Below are positions 10,041-20,715 of a stretch of 64,000 bases of DNA, piece after piece. The notes under the pieces were generated by a model, which saw only the letters and a program-made list of their open reading frames with translations, was not told the DNA's origin and ran no database searches. The stretch's first letter is position 1; each line of letters begins with the position of its first letter. This DNA comes from Dromiciops gliroides (Eukaryota > Chordata > Mammalia > Microbiotheria > Microbiotheriidae). The position numbers and the translations under genes are program-made. The stretch spans positions 542,572,211 to 542,636,210 of the forward strand of contig NC_057861.1 in assembly GCF_019393635.1 (NCBI RefSeq), read 5' to 3'.

Positions 10041-10920
10041 TTGCTTGCAAACTTGTTAAAAGAAACTTCTTTTTTTCAGTAAAGTAGAAAAAGCAAATAG
10101 ATTTATGTTTATTTGAAAAATGGTGGTGGGAGAGTGCTATAGATGTGAACTCTCAGACAAAGTCACTGTATTATTTATTCTGCTTAACAGTTTGCTTTGC
10201 CACAAGAGACCTCTCATGAAATAGGAGTAATCTATAAATGTTTGTAATGTAAAAACAAAACATCAATAAAACTGAAAAAAATTATAAAAACTAGTAGCTT
10301 TGGATTCAAGTTGATGATTTTTACATTACATGTAAATCAGCTTCATAACCATTTTTGTTGTTATTCTGTTGACATAATTTTATATGACTAGCTATCATTT
10401 TAGGAACAAATATGGGGAAACCTATAGTGGATAAAAGTTGACCTGTTTCCTGAAAATACCAACAAGAGAATGCATCTTGCCTGCTTTTTCTGTACAGTAT
10501 TCTCAGAGATAGCATCTAGGTGCTTAATCATTTAGCCTTTTGGGCCTGCTTCTTGTTAGAATAGATGAAAACCATGAATAATTCAGACATTTGACGTTCA
10601 TGCTATCCAACAGTGCTGACAGCAGCCAAAAAAAATCTTAGGCAATTAGGAAGAACCTCAAGGTGATAAGATAGTGTTACTGGGTCATGCTGACACCAAA
10701 TGTGTTTAATGATAATTGCAGCGTGTATCCAGTGGTATCCAAATACAGGGAAGAGACAGTCCTATTGCTGGACTTTATACATTTCAAAGCTTTCTTGGAT
10801 CCTAATCCAAGGCATTAATCTCTGAGTATACCTGTCACCTATTTCACTCATACCTTGAGTTCTCTAGCTTCGAAGCCTGAGTTGATAGCTGTATTTTAAT
10901 AAAATACTTCCTTTCCTGGT
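10041..10920. other. no gene or repeat recognised
   Basis: AT-rich. The 64-codon reverse frame at 10321-10515 shows no domain and no splice support. Confidence 0.45.
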
Positions 10921-10924
10921 TTCA

Positions 10925-11250
10925 AAAAAAAAATCTCATTTTTTATTGATATTTTTACACCAACTTTACTTTCACATAAATCCTGCCTCCCTCCCCATTC
11001 ATAAATCCATCCCTTAAAACAAAGACCTTAAAAATAGAGGAAAAAGGGCATTTCAGAAAAAAAGTCAAGATACATATCACCCATATCTGATGGCATATGC
11101 AAAATTCACATCTATAGAACCCTAATCTAACCCATTCCTTTTCTCTGCAAAGGAAAGAAGGTATATTTTCTGACCTCTTATCCTGGAATTTTTAAGGAAT
11201 GCCCCACAATTTAATTAGTGGCCACCAGAGAGAGAAAAATCTAAGGAATT
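10925..11250 (-). mobile_element. L1 LINE 3' end, older family
   Basis: Reverse orientation: CTCATTTTTTATTGATATTT, then CCTCCCTCCCC and CCATCCCTTAAAACAAAGAC, the same order as the minus-strand L1 end at 25795. Truncated, no coding part. Confidence 0.55.
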
Positions 11251-11296
11251 GTTATGGAGATTAAAAATTATCCTCAGCCTACTTCCTCTAGAACAG

Positions 11297-11654
11297 TTCT
11301 TAACCTTTTTTGGTGGTCTGGACCCTATCAGACTAGTGAAGTCTATAGAATCCTCCTCAGAATCATGATTTTTAAATGCATAAAATAAAATACATCAGAA
11401 TACAAAAGAAAACCAATTATTTTAAAATATAGTTAGCATTTTCTTTTAGCAAAATAGTCTTAAAAAGCAGTTTACAGGGGGTAGCTAGGTGGCACAGTGG
11501 ATAAAGCACCAGTCCTGGATTCAGGAGTACCTGAGTTCAAATACGGCCTCAGGCACTTGACACTTACTAGCTGTGTGATCCTGGACAAGTCACTTAACCC
11601 TCATTTCACTTCCCCCTCCAAAAAGCAATTTATAGACCCCAGTTTAAGAACCCT
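11297..11654 (+). mobile_element. ancient inverted-repeat DNA element, copy 2
   Basis: Complete copy: AGTTCTTAACCTTTTTTGG at one end and CCCCAGTTTAAGAACCC at the other, an imperfect terminal inverted repeat. Its interior has AAATGCATAAAATAAAATAC and AAACCAATTATTTTAAAATA. A SINE (11478-11619) sits near the right end. Without the SINE it is about 200 bp, too short to encode a transposase. Confidence 0.6.
11478..11619 (+). mobile_element. A-tailed tRNA-type SINE with TSD
   Basis: Inserted in the inverted-repeat element. 16 bp duplication AAAAAGCAGTTTACAG (11462-11477) and AAAAAGCAATTTATAG (11620-11635), two mismatches. Confidence 0.93.
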
Positions 11655-11695
11655 GCCCTAAAAGGTTGTCTGTGGTCTCAAGAATTTGTTAGTAT

Positions 11696-11872
11696 GGGGC
11701 AGCTAGGTGGCGCAGTGGATAAAGCACCACCTTGAATTCAGGAGGACATGAGTTCAAATCTGGTCTCAGACACTTGACACTTACTAGCTGTGTGACCCTG
11801 GGCAAGTCACTTAACCCCAATTGCCCCACCAAAAAACAAAACAAACAAACAAAAAACAACAACAACAAAAAA
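11696..11872 (+). mobile_element. A-tailed tRNA-type SINE with TSD
   Basis: Full length with a CAAA/CAA-rich tail. Duplication AGAATTTGTTAGTAT (11681-11695) and AGAATTCATTAGTAT (11873-11887). Confidence 0.93.
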
Positions 11873-11984
11873 AGAATTCATTAGTATGTGCAGAGAGGAA
11901 GAAAGGAAGTCATTGCCTTGTTCCCATTTTCTGGGGATGAGCTTGCCTAAGCTGGTGTTTACAGTTTACAAAATGCTCCATTCT

Positions 11985-12056
11985 CTTATTTGATCTAGAT
12001 TCAAACCCAGATCTTTCTGTTTCTAAGTTTAGCACTCTGTCCATTAGACTACAGCA
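11985..12056 (-). mobile_element. MIR-like SINE fragment
   Basis: ATTCAAACCCAGATCTTTCTG and CACTCTGTCCATTAGACTAC match the reversed MIR head. Confidence 0.5.
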
Positions 12057-12061
12057 AGGCT

Positions 12062-12706
12062 TGATATTGTTAGAAAACAATTATTAATAATTAATTTCTT
12101 GGGGACCCAGAGACCTAGGTTTAGCTGCTCTTTCCCCCTCATCCCATAAAGTTCTAGTTCAGCCATGCCAGAGACGAACCCAGGTGAACAAAAGGAATGC
12201 ACACTGATTCTTTTGTTTAGCTAGGGGAAGAAGCACCTAAACATTGGAATTTACCCTGAACCACCCTCCAAGTCATGTCAATCAATGGAATCGAATGAGG
12301 CTATAACCAATTAGCTTAGATCAATGTATAGGGATCCACCTCTATCTAAGGGGATAAAATTCCTGGGCACACTAGGCCCACTCTCTCTTTTGCTCTCTTC
12401 TCTCCCTCTTGGCTCAGAAAGCTATCTCTTAGGGGTATGTAATTAGGCCTGGAAGCCTAAGGCTAGTGGAGAAGCTAACTGCTACATGGTCAATTCTTTA
12501 CTGGTATATATGATATTAATTAATAAATGTTTACTGCCAAAACTGGTGCATGAGTATCTAAGTAGCAAATAATTTAGAAAGTACAGCTTAGCAGCAAATA
12601 ATTTAGCAAATACAATAGAGTTTGTGCTGTGCTAGCATAGGCTTTGAAAACCTTAGCGCTAATTCTAATCCCCCTCTCCCATCCACCTCATCAAGAATTC
12701 ATAACA
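12062..12706 (+). mobile_element. probable solo LTR of an endogenous retrovirus
   Basis: About 640 bp with an LTR-like layout: a TGTTA-type start, a promoter-like GGGATAAAATTCC near 12351, an AATAAATG poly(A)-type signal near 12522 and a TAACA-type end. No internal retroviral region adjoins it and I see no clean flanking duplication, so the limits are approximate. Old fossil; class not determined. Confidence 0.4.
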
Positions 12707-12864
12707 CCTTAAATTGCAAGTCCATCTTCCTTGAGACACCTAATCCCTTTCAGCAGCTATGCCTATGAAAGGATGTAGTCATCTTCTTCTAGTATTTGTG
12801 TTGTGTCAGCCTTTTGCACCCTAGTTTATGTTATTTTAAAAATTGTCATTTTATAGCAACTTGA

Positions 12865-12990
12865 GGTCACATAGTTTAACATAATTTTACAAAAGAGGAA
12901 AACTGAGGCTCAAAGAAGGAAAGTGACTTACCTAAGATCACACAGCAAATACAAAGATGAACTCGATTAGATTTGGTGCTAGTTTTCTGG
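12865..12990 (-). mobile_element. MIR SINE fragment
   Basis: TTTTACAAAAGAGGAAAACTGAGGCTC, AAAGTGACTTACCTAAGATCACACAGC: the reversed MIR core. Confidence 0.7.
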
Positions 12991-13078
12991 TACCAAAATC
13001 AGGACTCCTTCCACATAAATCTTCTTTCTCTACCCTTCCCTTCAATATCCATAAAGCCATCCCTTCTAACAAAGATGA

Positions 13079-13305
13079 GTCAGGTAGGTGTCTCAGTGGA
13101 TAGGATTCTGGACCTGGAGTCACAAAGACTCAAGTTCAAACTAGCTGTGTGACCCTGGACAAGTCACTTAACTGTTATCTTCCTCAATTTCCTCTACTGA
13201 AAATGGAGATATTAGCACCTACATCCTGGGACTGATCTGAGGATCAAATGAGATTTCTGAAAAGTGCTTGGCACTTCATAGGTACTTCTTAATTGTTTCC
13301 TTCCT
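13079..13305 (+). mobile_element. THER1/MIR SINE
   Basis: TCTCAGTGGATAGGATTCTG head, CTAGCTGTGTGACCCTGGAC core, GAGGATCAAATGAGATTTCT and GTGCTTGGCACTTCATAGG tail. Confidence 0.8.
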
Positions 13306-13333
13306 TCTATAACACAACACTACAAGTGGCTTT

Positions 13334-13480
13334 TTTTTTTTTTTGGTGGGGCAATGAGGGTTAAGTGACTTGGCCAGGGTCACACAGCTAGTATGTGTCA
13401 AGTGTTTGAGGCTGAATTTGAACTCAGGTCCTCCTGAATCCAAGGCCAGTGCTTTATTCATTGCACCACCTAGCTGCCCC
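13334..13480 (-). mobile_element. A-tailed tRNA-type SINE with TSD
   Basis: Full-length reversed copy. Duplication CTACAAGTGGCTTT (13320-13333) and CTATAAGTGGCTTT (13481-13494). Confidence 0.93.
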
Positions 13481-13524
13481 CTATAAGTGGCTTTGAAATA
13501 AGGTCCCTTACAGTCCCCATAATC

Positions 13525-13650
13525 CACCTCCCTATTTTACGGGTGAGGAAACTGAGTCTCAGAGAGGTGAATTGCCCACAGTTATACAGGTAGCAAGTGG
13601 TAAAGCTGGGATATGAACCATGGTCCACCCACTTCAGATTCTAGCCCCTT
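13525..13650 (-). mobile_element. MIR SINE
   Basis: TATTTTACGGGTGAGGAAAC, GAGTCTCAGAGAGGTGAATT and AGCAAGTGGTAAAGCTGGGA, the reversed MIR core. Confidence 0.75.
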
Positions 13651-14850
13651 ACTTCACATATTCCCACCCATATTAGTTAATAGTTGCTGCAGTCGCCTCA
13701 AATTTAGATAGGAATGGGGGCCCCTAAACTGTATAGGAGAATCCCTGAAGGCTGCATATTGACTTCAAAAATCACATGTGTTTGTATATTTATTTTTTTA
13801 TTAGTACATTAATACATTAAAATCAGTTAGGAGCTACATTTTAATCTGGTTTAGGCCACATTCTGGAGTGTTATGGGCAGCATGTTTGATACCTCAGGTC
13901 TGGAGCCATAGATAGGAAGGACCAGAAAGATGAATTATCATTCTGATCTTTCCCCTAAGATGAGGCCACCAAAGATCCTTAAAATAAAACTTCTATATCT
14001 CTGCCTCCTTGGCTTCCAAGCTCTGATTCATAAAGCTGACTTCCCCACCTAGCCACTTAAGAACCAAACCCCGCAGGGAGACTTTGTAAGACAATTGGGA
14101 GTTAAAAGACTTCTTGGGCACTTTCCAATTATAACCAGTGTTTGCAGTACTTTGTGTTTGATCAAAACCTGTTGTTTATTTCAATAGCCTGACGAAGGGA
14201 GAAGCATTCTATGGAAAGAAAGTCACAGTGGGCATTGGTGCTTATGAAATGTTAGAGGAGCAAAGAAAGAAAATGCTGTGGGTGGCTGTTTTTTTCATGA
14301 ACAAGAAATGTGAGAGTCCTGAGTCTCATCTTACAGATGGGCTGGAGGTGCTGCCAAGGGTGACTTAAGTGAGTTAATTAAAGAGAAATAGCAATTAAGA
14401 CCTGAAATAATGATAGAGGTCCAAACCCTCCTGGTACAAGTTTCTCTATTCCATACTTTTGTCCCTTTTCCACTTATAACTCTCTCGGGTATTCCTTAAA
14501 AATCCCCAGAATCTGACGCTGGCACAAGTAATCTTAAAGGTGAGAGGGGGGAGTGAGGATGCTACAGTGAATTTTTTATAATCCAAACTTGCAAGATGAC
14601 TCTGATATCAGTGCCAGGTTTAAATCTAGGACATTACCTAGTCTAAAGAAACTCTAGAGAGCTAAGGAATCAGATGGCTTATTTTGCTTCTCTGAAGAAA
14701 TGGAATTGCTTGCATAGTTGATTTTTACAACTATCATCTCCAAAAGGTAGCTATGGTCCAGTGCAATATCTGTATTTTAGGGTAAATCTTAGATTTTTTA
14801 AAGTGAGTTATGGAGAAATAGCAATTAAAACATGAATACAGTAGCAATGT
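13651..14850. other. no gene or clear repeat
   Basis: Ordinary AT-rich intergenic sequence; no exon-like open frame with splice signals was found. Confidence 0.4.
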
Positions 14851-14854
14851 AGTA

Positions 14855-14962
14855 CAGTAGGAAAATGATGAATTTGCAATCACTTACTACCTGTGTGACC
14901 TTGGGCAAGACTCTCTAGGTTTCAGGTTCCTCATCTACACAATGAAAGGGATTGGACTATAC
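14855..14962 (+). mobile_element. MIR-like SINE fragment
   Basis: CACTTACTACCTGTGTGACC, TTGGGCAAGACTCTC and CAGGTTCCTCATCTACACAA, the MIR core. Confidence 0.6.
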
Positions 14963-15075
14963 TGGGGGTTCTTAATCTTTTTGGTGTCATGGACTCCATT
15001 GGCAGGCAGTCTGGTGGAGTCTTATGGAACTCTTCTCAGAATCATGTTTTTAAATGAATTAAAAAACAAACAAAA
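14963..15075 (+). mobile_element. ancient inverted-repeat DNA element, copy 3 (left half)
   Basis: GGTTCTTAATCTTTTTGGTG, GGCAGTCTGGTGGAGTCTTA and CTTCTCAGAATCATGTTTTT match the left half of the element at 11297. The right half is absent. Confidence 0.55.
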
Positions 15076-15365
15076 CATAGGGCTAAGTTCTCTTGCCAAA
15101 TGACTCCCTATCTTTTATCTCTGCTCATTCCTATGGAGTTGATGGGTAATCTGGCCAAAGCAGGCTAGGAAAATTCCCCAAAGGCCAAGTCATGGAGCAG
15201 AATTTCTTGTAGTCTAGGCCATCACTGCCCTTTCACTCCCAGAAAAGTATATGCTTCTTTCTGGGCCAGGAGTCTTAGATAGCATTCAGGGGCCCTCATA
15301 TTATCCATGTCCCCTTGCTACATGTAGATTTTTTTAAGTCTTAAAGATATGACCCTAAAGAAGAG

Positions 15366-16995
15366 ATATGAGGATAGAGAGCCAAGATGGCAGCCTAACA
15401 GGAAGCAGGGAGTTTTTTCCACCCACTCCCATCCCAAACCCTTCCAAACAGATCCAGAAAATACAGTAGATTGAATAATAATGGGAAAATCCAAGAAAAA
15501 GTCACAAGTCATTTTTTTCAGCCCAGATAGGCATGGGGAGGCAGACAGTTCTAACGATACTGTGGATGGAGCCTAATGAGGAACATGGAGCACCCTTTAC
15601 TTCGAGAGAACCAGAACCCAGGGAGAGCCTGTGAACTAGGACAAGAAAAAGTCCCAGACCTATATCAGGGCACTCCTAGACTCATACTGGAGTATCATGA
15701 CAGGGACATGTCAAACTGGAAGCTTTGTTGCCCACTCTCCAGTGCCAGGGGAGACTGAAGAGCCTGTGTCCATTCAACAACCTGTCTCCAGCAGCATCAG
15801 GCCTTTATATCAGTTATACAAAGACAAGAACAAGTTCAGAAGCAAGCAGTAGAGGCATAGATCCCAAGAGCAGAGTGGGGTATCATTTCCAGCTTCTATC
15901 CTAGTCTGAAACCTACAGAGGAATAACAAGGATAGAAATCCCAGACCAAAGGAAAGCCTGAAGTTCTGTCACTCTTAACCAGGAGAGCTGGCTGACTGTG
16001 ACTGAGTCCAATAGCAGTCAACTGTTGCTCAGTCCCAAACTCAGGTCAGGAAGTTGTAGAGCTCAGCCTGGGGCGGGGGGGGGGGGGGCAGCTAGGTGGT
16101 ACAGTGGATAAAAAGCACTGGCTCTGGATTCAGGAGGACCTGAATTCAAATCCAGCCTCAGACACTTGCTATGTGACCCTGGGCAAGTCACTTAACCTTC
16201 ATTGACCTGCAAAAAAAAGAAAAATAAAGAACTCAGCCTGGGGTGAGGCTGCTGGAGGTACAATGCAGCATCGTACTTTGGGAGTGCCGAATGTTCGCAG
16301 GTCCTCAGTCTGAGCTGTCACTAAGATCCTGTGACAACACAATACTTGATACCCCCCAAAATCAGCAACTGGACCAGATCAGACCTCTGCAGAAGGGCAC
16401 AGAGATTGGTCCAAGCACTGAGTCTAAAGTCAGGAAGTAGGTTGGAAGAACGACTAAACAAACAATAAAAAAAGAATCTCACTATGAAAAAGCTATTAAG
16501 GTGACAGGGATACTCAAGACATAAGCCTGGAAGAGAATGACTCCAAAACATTTACAAATGTTTTCTCAAAGGAAAACACAGTTTGGGCACAGATTCAGTT
16601 AGAATTCCTGGAAGAGATGAAATAAGAGCATTTAAAAAAAAAAAAAGACTTGATAAGTGTTTTTGTCATTGAAGTGAGAGTGCTAGAAAAAAAAAACGGA
16701 AAAGAAATGAGGGATATGGAAGAGAGAATTGGAAAGGGAATTACTAGCTAGGCAATCTCATCCAAGCAACAAATACCCTGAAAATTAGAATGAACTAAAG
16801 AGAAGCCAGTGACTCTATGAGACAACAAGAAATATTAAAACAAAATCAACCAACCGAAAAAAATAGAAGAAAATATAAGGTATCTCATGGCAAAAAAAAA
16901 ACTGACCTATAAAACAGATTGAAGAGAAAAAATTTAAGAATCATCAGACTGCCTGGGATAACATAACCAAAACAAGAACCTATACATACTATTTT
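15366..16995 (+). mobile_element. L1 LINE 5' end fragment (5' UTR and ORF1 start)
   Basis: Opens with GAGAGCCAAGATGGCAGCC, the L1 5' end with its YY1-type CAAGATGGC site. About 1.1 kb of GC-richer 5' UTR follows, then lysine/glutamate-rich reading frame pieces (16600-16990) typical of the ORF1 coiled coil. A 31-codon upstream frame (15481-15576) starts MGKSKKKSQ. The element stops near 16995, so its 3' part is missing, the reverse of the usual 5' truncation. A SINE interrupts it at 16074. Confidence 0.6.
16074..16228 (+). mobile_element. A-tailed tRNA-type SINE with TSD
   Basis: Inserted in the L1 5' UTR. GCTCAGCCTGGGG (16061-16073) is repeated as ACTCAGCCTGGGG after the tail. The 5' end carries a 14-G run (16075-16088), longer than the usual 4-6 G. 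Confidence 0.92.
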
Positions 16996-17021
16996 AAGAA
17001 ACCTGACCAGATTTCTTTCTT

Positions 17022-17166
17022 TCTTTTTTTTGTGGGGCAATGAGGGTTAAGTGACTTGCCCAGGGTCACACAGCCAGTAAATGTCAAGTGTCTGAGGTCA
17101 GATTTGAACTCAGATCCTCCTGAATCCAGAGCCAGTGCTTTATCCATTGTACCACCTAGCTGACCC
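17022..17166 (-). mobile_element. A-tailed tRNA-type SINE
   Basis: Reversed copy after a TTTC-rich tract; the head ends CACCTAGCTGACCCC. It ends the L1 5' fragment on its right side. Confidence 0.92.
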
Positions 17167-17765
17167 CTTCCTCTTTCTTTTTTGAAAATTTCTTTGTTGT
17201 GAAGGAAGGCTCTCTGGTAGGCAAGAATACAAGGTGAAGTCTGGGTGATGGAAAACACAAAAGATAGATTTTTTTTTTCAGAAAGAAAAAAAGCATTCTT
17301 AAAGACAGTAACTGTCATCTTCAGGTGTAGTTGTGTTTTGAAATTTTTGAGCCCACCACACCTGGGCACTGATTCAGCAGCTGCTGGAACATTGACTCCC
17401 TATCACCACACACAACAGTTGGCTCTAATTTTATATGCTATTCAATTTGGATTCCTTTACTGATCTTGAGCCTCATAATAACAGAAAATACTCATCTTTC
17501 TTCTTTTGAAGGTATTCCCTGCCCTTTGCATGTCCCTGCATGGCTATGTTTCAGCAGGCACTTTCCACTAGACTGCATTGAGCAATGGCAGACTTTTAGC
17601 CCAAATGTACAGCTTAGGAGAATAGTTGGTGTTTTCCATCTAATATCACAGAAAGAAGTTCCAATGAATCCCATCTTGTTATGACTGTACTACAACTGGA
17701 TAGAACAATAGAAACTACAGGAAGAAGCATTGACAGGGTACTTTTTTTCTTTTGTAAAAAAATTT
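17167..17765. other. no gene recognised
   Basis: Short open frames on both strands at 17466-17684 have no domain, coding bias or splice context that I can see. Confidence 0.4.
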
Positions 17766-17927
17766 GGGGGGGGGGCAGCTAGGTGGTGCAGTGGATAGGG
17801 CACCGGCCCTGGATTCAGGAGGACCTGAGTTCAAATCCTACCTCAGACACTTAACACTTATTAGCTGTGTGACCCTGGGCAAGTCACTTAACCCCAATTG
17901 CCTCACCAAAAAACACCCCCCCAAAAC
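17766..17927 (+). mobile_element. A-tailed SINE, left arm of an inverted pair
   Basis: Full length, CCCCAATTGCCTCACC tail subtype, beginning in a 10-G run. It runs directly into an opposite-strand copy. Confidence 0.93.
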
Positions 17928-18094
17928 CTTTTTTTTTTTTTCAATTTTGGTTTGTTTTGCAGGGCAATGGGGGTTAATTGACTTGCCCAGGGTCACACAG
18001 CTAGTAAGTGTCAAGTGTCTGAGGTCGGATTTGAACTCAGGTCCTCCTGAATCCAGGGCCGGTGCTCTATCCACTGTACCACCTAGCTGCCCCC
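17928..18094 (-). mobile_element. A-tailed SINE, right arm of an inverted pair
   Basis: Full-length reversed copy following a 13-T tract. TGTAAAAAA-TTT-like sequence lies on both outer sides of the pair (about 17754-17765 and 18096-18108). Transcribed together, the arms could fold into a ~140 bp hairpin. Confidence 0.93.
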
Positions 18095-18192
18095 TGTAAA
18101 AAACTTTTTTTTTAAAGTTTACTCCTCTTACCAAATCTATGAGACACGTCAATATAATTGATTGTATTTTACAGAATGGTCAAGTTCTGAAT

Positions 18193-18330
18193 ATTAGTCA
18201 GTCAATAAACATTTATTAAGCACTTACTATGGGCTAGTCCCTGGGCTAAGCACAAGGGATACAAAAAAGGTAAATTGCTCTCAAGGAGATCACAGTGTAA
18301 ATGAGGGAGACATTTGAACTTCTGTCTTGA
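18193..18330 (-). mobile_element. L2 LINE 3' end
   Basis: CAATAAACATTTATTAAGCACTTACTATGGGC, GGGATACAAAAAAGG and CTCAAGGAGATCACAGTGTA: the reversed L2 3' end. Confidence 0.8.
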
Positions 18331-18769
18331 GACAAATATTCTCTTTCCCAATCACTCCAACTCCCCTTTGCCTCACAGAACTCCCATCTGCCTTACCTTT
18401 TTTCCGATCCACATAAGTGAAATTACTTATTGTGATCATTTATGTTCTGAATGGATTGGGTCTAAGGGCAAGTGATTTTCAAGGCAAACAACTAAACTGA
18501 TTTTGTCCTTTTGAGACCCAGGACAGTCATAGCTCCTTCTCCCAGGCTTGGACTTGGGGAGGGGCTCTATAGCAGGTTGAGTTTGGTTGTCTCTATTTAG
18601 AATCTGCTTTCCCTTTCATCAGTTTGGAACAAATTTTTACCAGATTGAGGGGAATCTTTATACCTCTTGGGCTTAGCTGAAATCCAGGACATATCCCCTA
18701 GGATAGCCTGATGGCTCAGCTCTTCCCCAAGTCCCCTACATAGGGAGTTCACATCAGTATCCTCAATAC

Positions 18770-19110
18770 TCTCTCCTCTCTAGGTTTTCATGCTTGGTTT
18801 TCCTACTACTTGCCTGGCCTTTCTAAGGTTTCACTTTTGGTCCATCGTCCATGTCTTGCCCCTAATTGTGAGTGTCCTGTAAGGTTCTGTTCTGGACCTC
18901 CTCCTCTTCCTCTTCTTCTTCTTCTTCCTCCTCCTCCTCCTCCTCCTTCTCTCCCTTTCTCTGTCTATCTCTCTGTCTCTGTCTTTCTGTCTTTCTCTGG
19001 CTCTGGCTCTGGCTCTCTGGCTCTCTGTTTCTGTCTCTGTCTTTCTGTCTATCTGTCTGTCTGTCTGTCATTAGCTTGCATAGGCTCAATTATCATTTCT
19101 ACGCAGATGA
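18770..19110 (+). mobile_element. L2 LINE RT-region fragment
   Basis: TGTGAGTGTCCTGTAAGGTTCTG matches the L2 VPQGSVLGP region, and CTCAATTATCATTTCTACGCAGATGA matches YHLYADD. Between them the sequence has become a long microsatellite. Confidence 0.65.
18898..19072. repeat. CTT/CCT/CTGT microsatellite inside L2
   Basis: Successive TCT/TCC, CTCTGTCT, GGCTCT and CTGTCTGT blocks, about 175 bp, occupying the short L2 stretch between two RT motifs. The poly-Ser and poly-Glu open frames here are by-products. Confidence 0.9.
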
Positions 19111-19514
19111 GATAACATTCAGAATCAACCCTAAAAGAGATCCAGATATATATGTAGGCAGCAGTGAAGGAGCCCATGAGACTGAAGATTAGAAAAAGAA
19201 AGGGAATGATTGAAGGAAAAGGCCCTGGAGGAGATGAAAGCTGATGGAATCAAAGGCACAAGTAGAGGAATTGGTTAGCCTTGACAGGGAGAAGTACCAG
19301 TTCTCTCCAAGATGAAAGTTCTGGGTTTGAGACAGTCTAGTTTGTAGGAGCATAGAACAAAAAAAAAAAAAACTTTGCCAAATTTAGCCTCTCAAATTAA
19401 AATTAAATCAATCATTACTTATTTAAATATTTATAATAATTATGAGACTACCACCACTGAGAAAAGGGCCAGATTAATGTTTGCAAACCTTACTTTGAGG
19501 CTTTCTTTGCCTGT

Positions 19515-19735
19515 TGGATTAAGAGATAATACTTTAAGATTTGCAAAGCACTTTACAAATATGATTTCATTTTATCCTCACAATAACCTTGGGGGGTAGG
19601 TGCTATCATTGACCCCATTTTGTAGATGAGGAAACTGAGGCAGACAGAGGTTAAGTGTCTTGCCCAAGGTTCACATAGCTAGTAAGAATTTGAGATTGAA
19701 TTTGAACTCAGGTCTTCCTGAGTTCAAAAGCCTCT
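19515..19735 (-). mobile_element. THER1/MIR SINE
   Basis: TTTGCAAAGCACTTTACAAA, GATGAGGAAACTGAGGCAGA and GAACTCAGGTCTTCCTGAG in reversed MIR order. Confidence 0.85.
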
Positions 19736-19822
19736 GGACGTTTCTCAGCTTGATGTATTTTTTAAATCCTTTCTAGAGTAGTTGGGGTTTTTGTTGTTGT
19801 TTTTAAGTCCTTGCTAGACTAG

Positions 19823-20065
19823 TTGTGGGGCAGCTATATGGCTCAGACGACAGAGCACCGATCCTGAAGTCAGGAAAACATCGATACAAATCCAACTTTA
19901 CACACTTACTGTGACCCTGGGCAAGTCACTTAACCTGTTTCCCTTAATCCACTGGAGAAGGGAATGGTAAATCACTTTAGTATATTTGCCAATAAAACCC
20001 CATGGACATGGTCCCTGAGGTTAAGAAGAGTAGGGCATGACTAAATAATAACAACAAAAGAGTAG
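19823..20065 (+). mobile_element. MAR1-like SINE with RTE-type tail
   Basis: GGGGCAGCTATATGGCTCAG head, then GGAGAAGGGAATGGTAAATC, TATATTTGCCAATAAAACCC and a GGGCATGACTAAATAATAAC end, parallel to the copy at 9160. Confidence 0.7.
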
Positions 20066-20599
20066 TTATAGAAATACTAGCCTGTTCTGTCCATGTTATC
20101 ATTAGTCCTCTTCAAAAATGAAGGACAAACAAGCTGCCTCATTAATTAATTAACTAAACTGATTCTTTCCAGATTTCATATTATATGTTCATAAGATATA
20201 CCAATGCCATAGGGTTGCTGAAGGTGGTGGTAATAGGGTTGGGATGCTTTTTTATATACTTAGGATTCAGCTAGAAATACATGACTTTTTAAAATTTTCC
20301 ATTAAGAGGGAGGGATCATTGAGTCAGACTATAAGGACAGCTAGACCTGGTATCAAAGAAAAAGGTTTACAACAGATCATAGGATTCCTTTTATATTTCC
20401 CCCACTACTGGCATCCTTCCATCTCAGATTTTCCAAAAGGGCAGCAATTTCAAGAAAAGGAAATGTACTTTTTAATAAGGCTTTACTAAAATTATATTCT
20501 TTGACAGACCATAGATCCTGATTTTTTTTTCCTGGAGAGATACAGTCATTGCACCCATATATAATATTTGTGCACATACATTTGCTTGTTATCTCCCCC

Positions 20600-20715
20600 A
20601 TTAGATTGGGAGCTCCTTGAGTCTAGGGACTGTCTTTTGTCTCCTTTTGTAATCTCAGTACTAAGCACAGTTCCTGGTATGCAGTAGGTGTTTAATGAAT
20701 GTTTATTGACTGACT
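20600..20715 (+). mobile_element. L2 LINE 3' end
   Basis: TAGATTGGGAGCTCCTTGAG, AGGGACTGTCTTTTGTC and GTAGGTGTTTAATGAATG, the L2 terminal region. Confidence 0.85.

Noticed and set aside
18862-19192. Poly-Ser, poly-Glu and poly-Leu frames
   Set aside because: Product of the CTT/CCT microsatellite in an L2 remnant.
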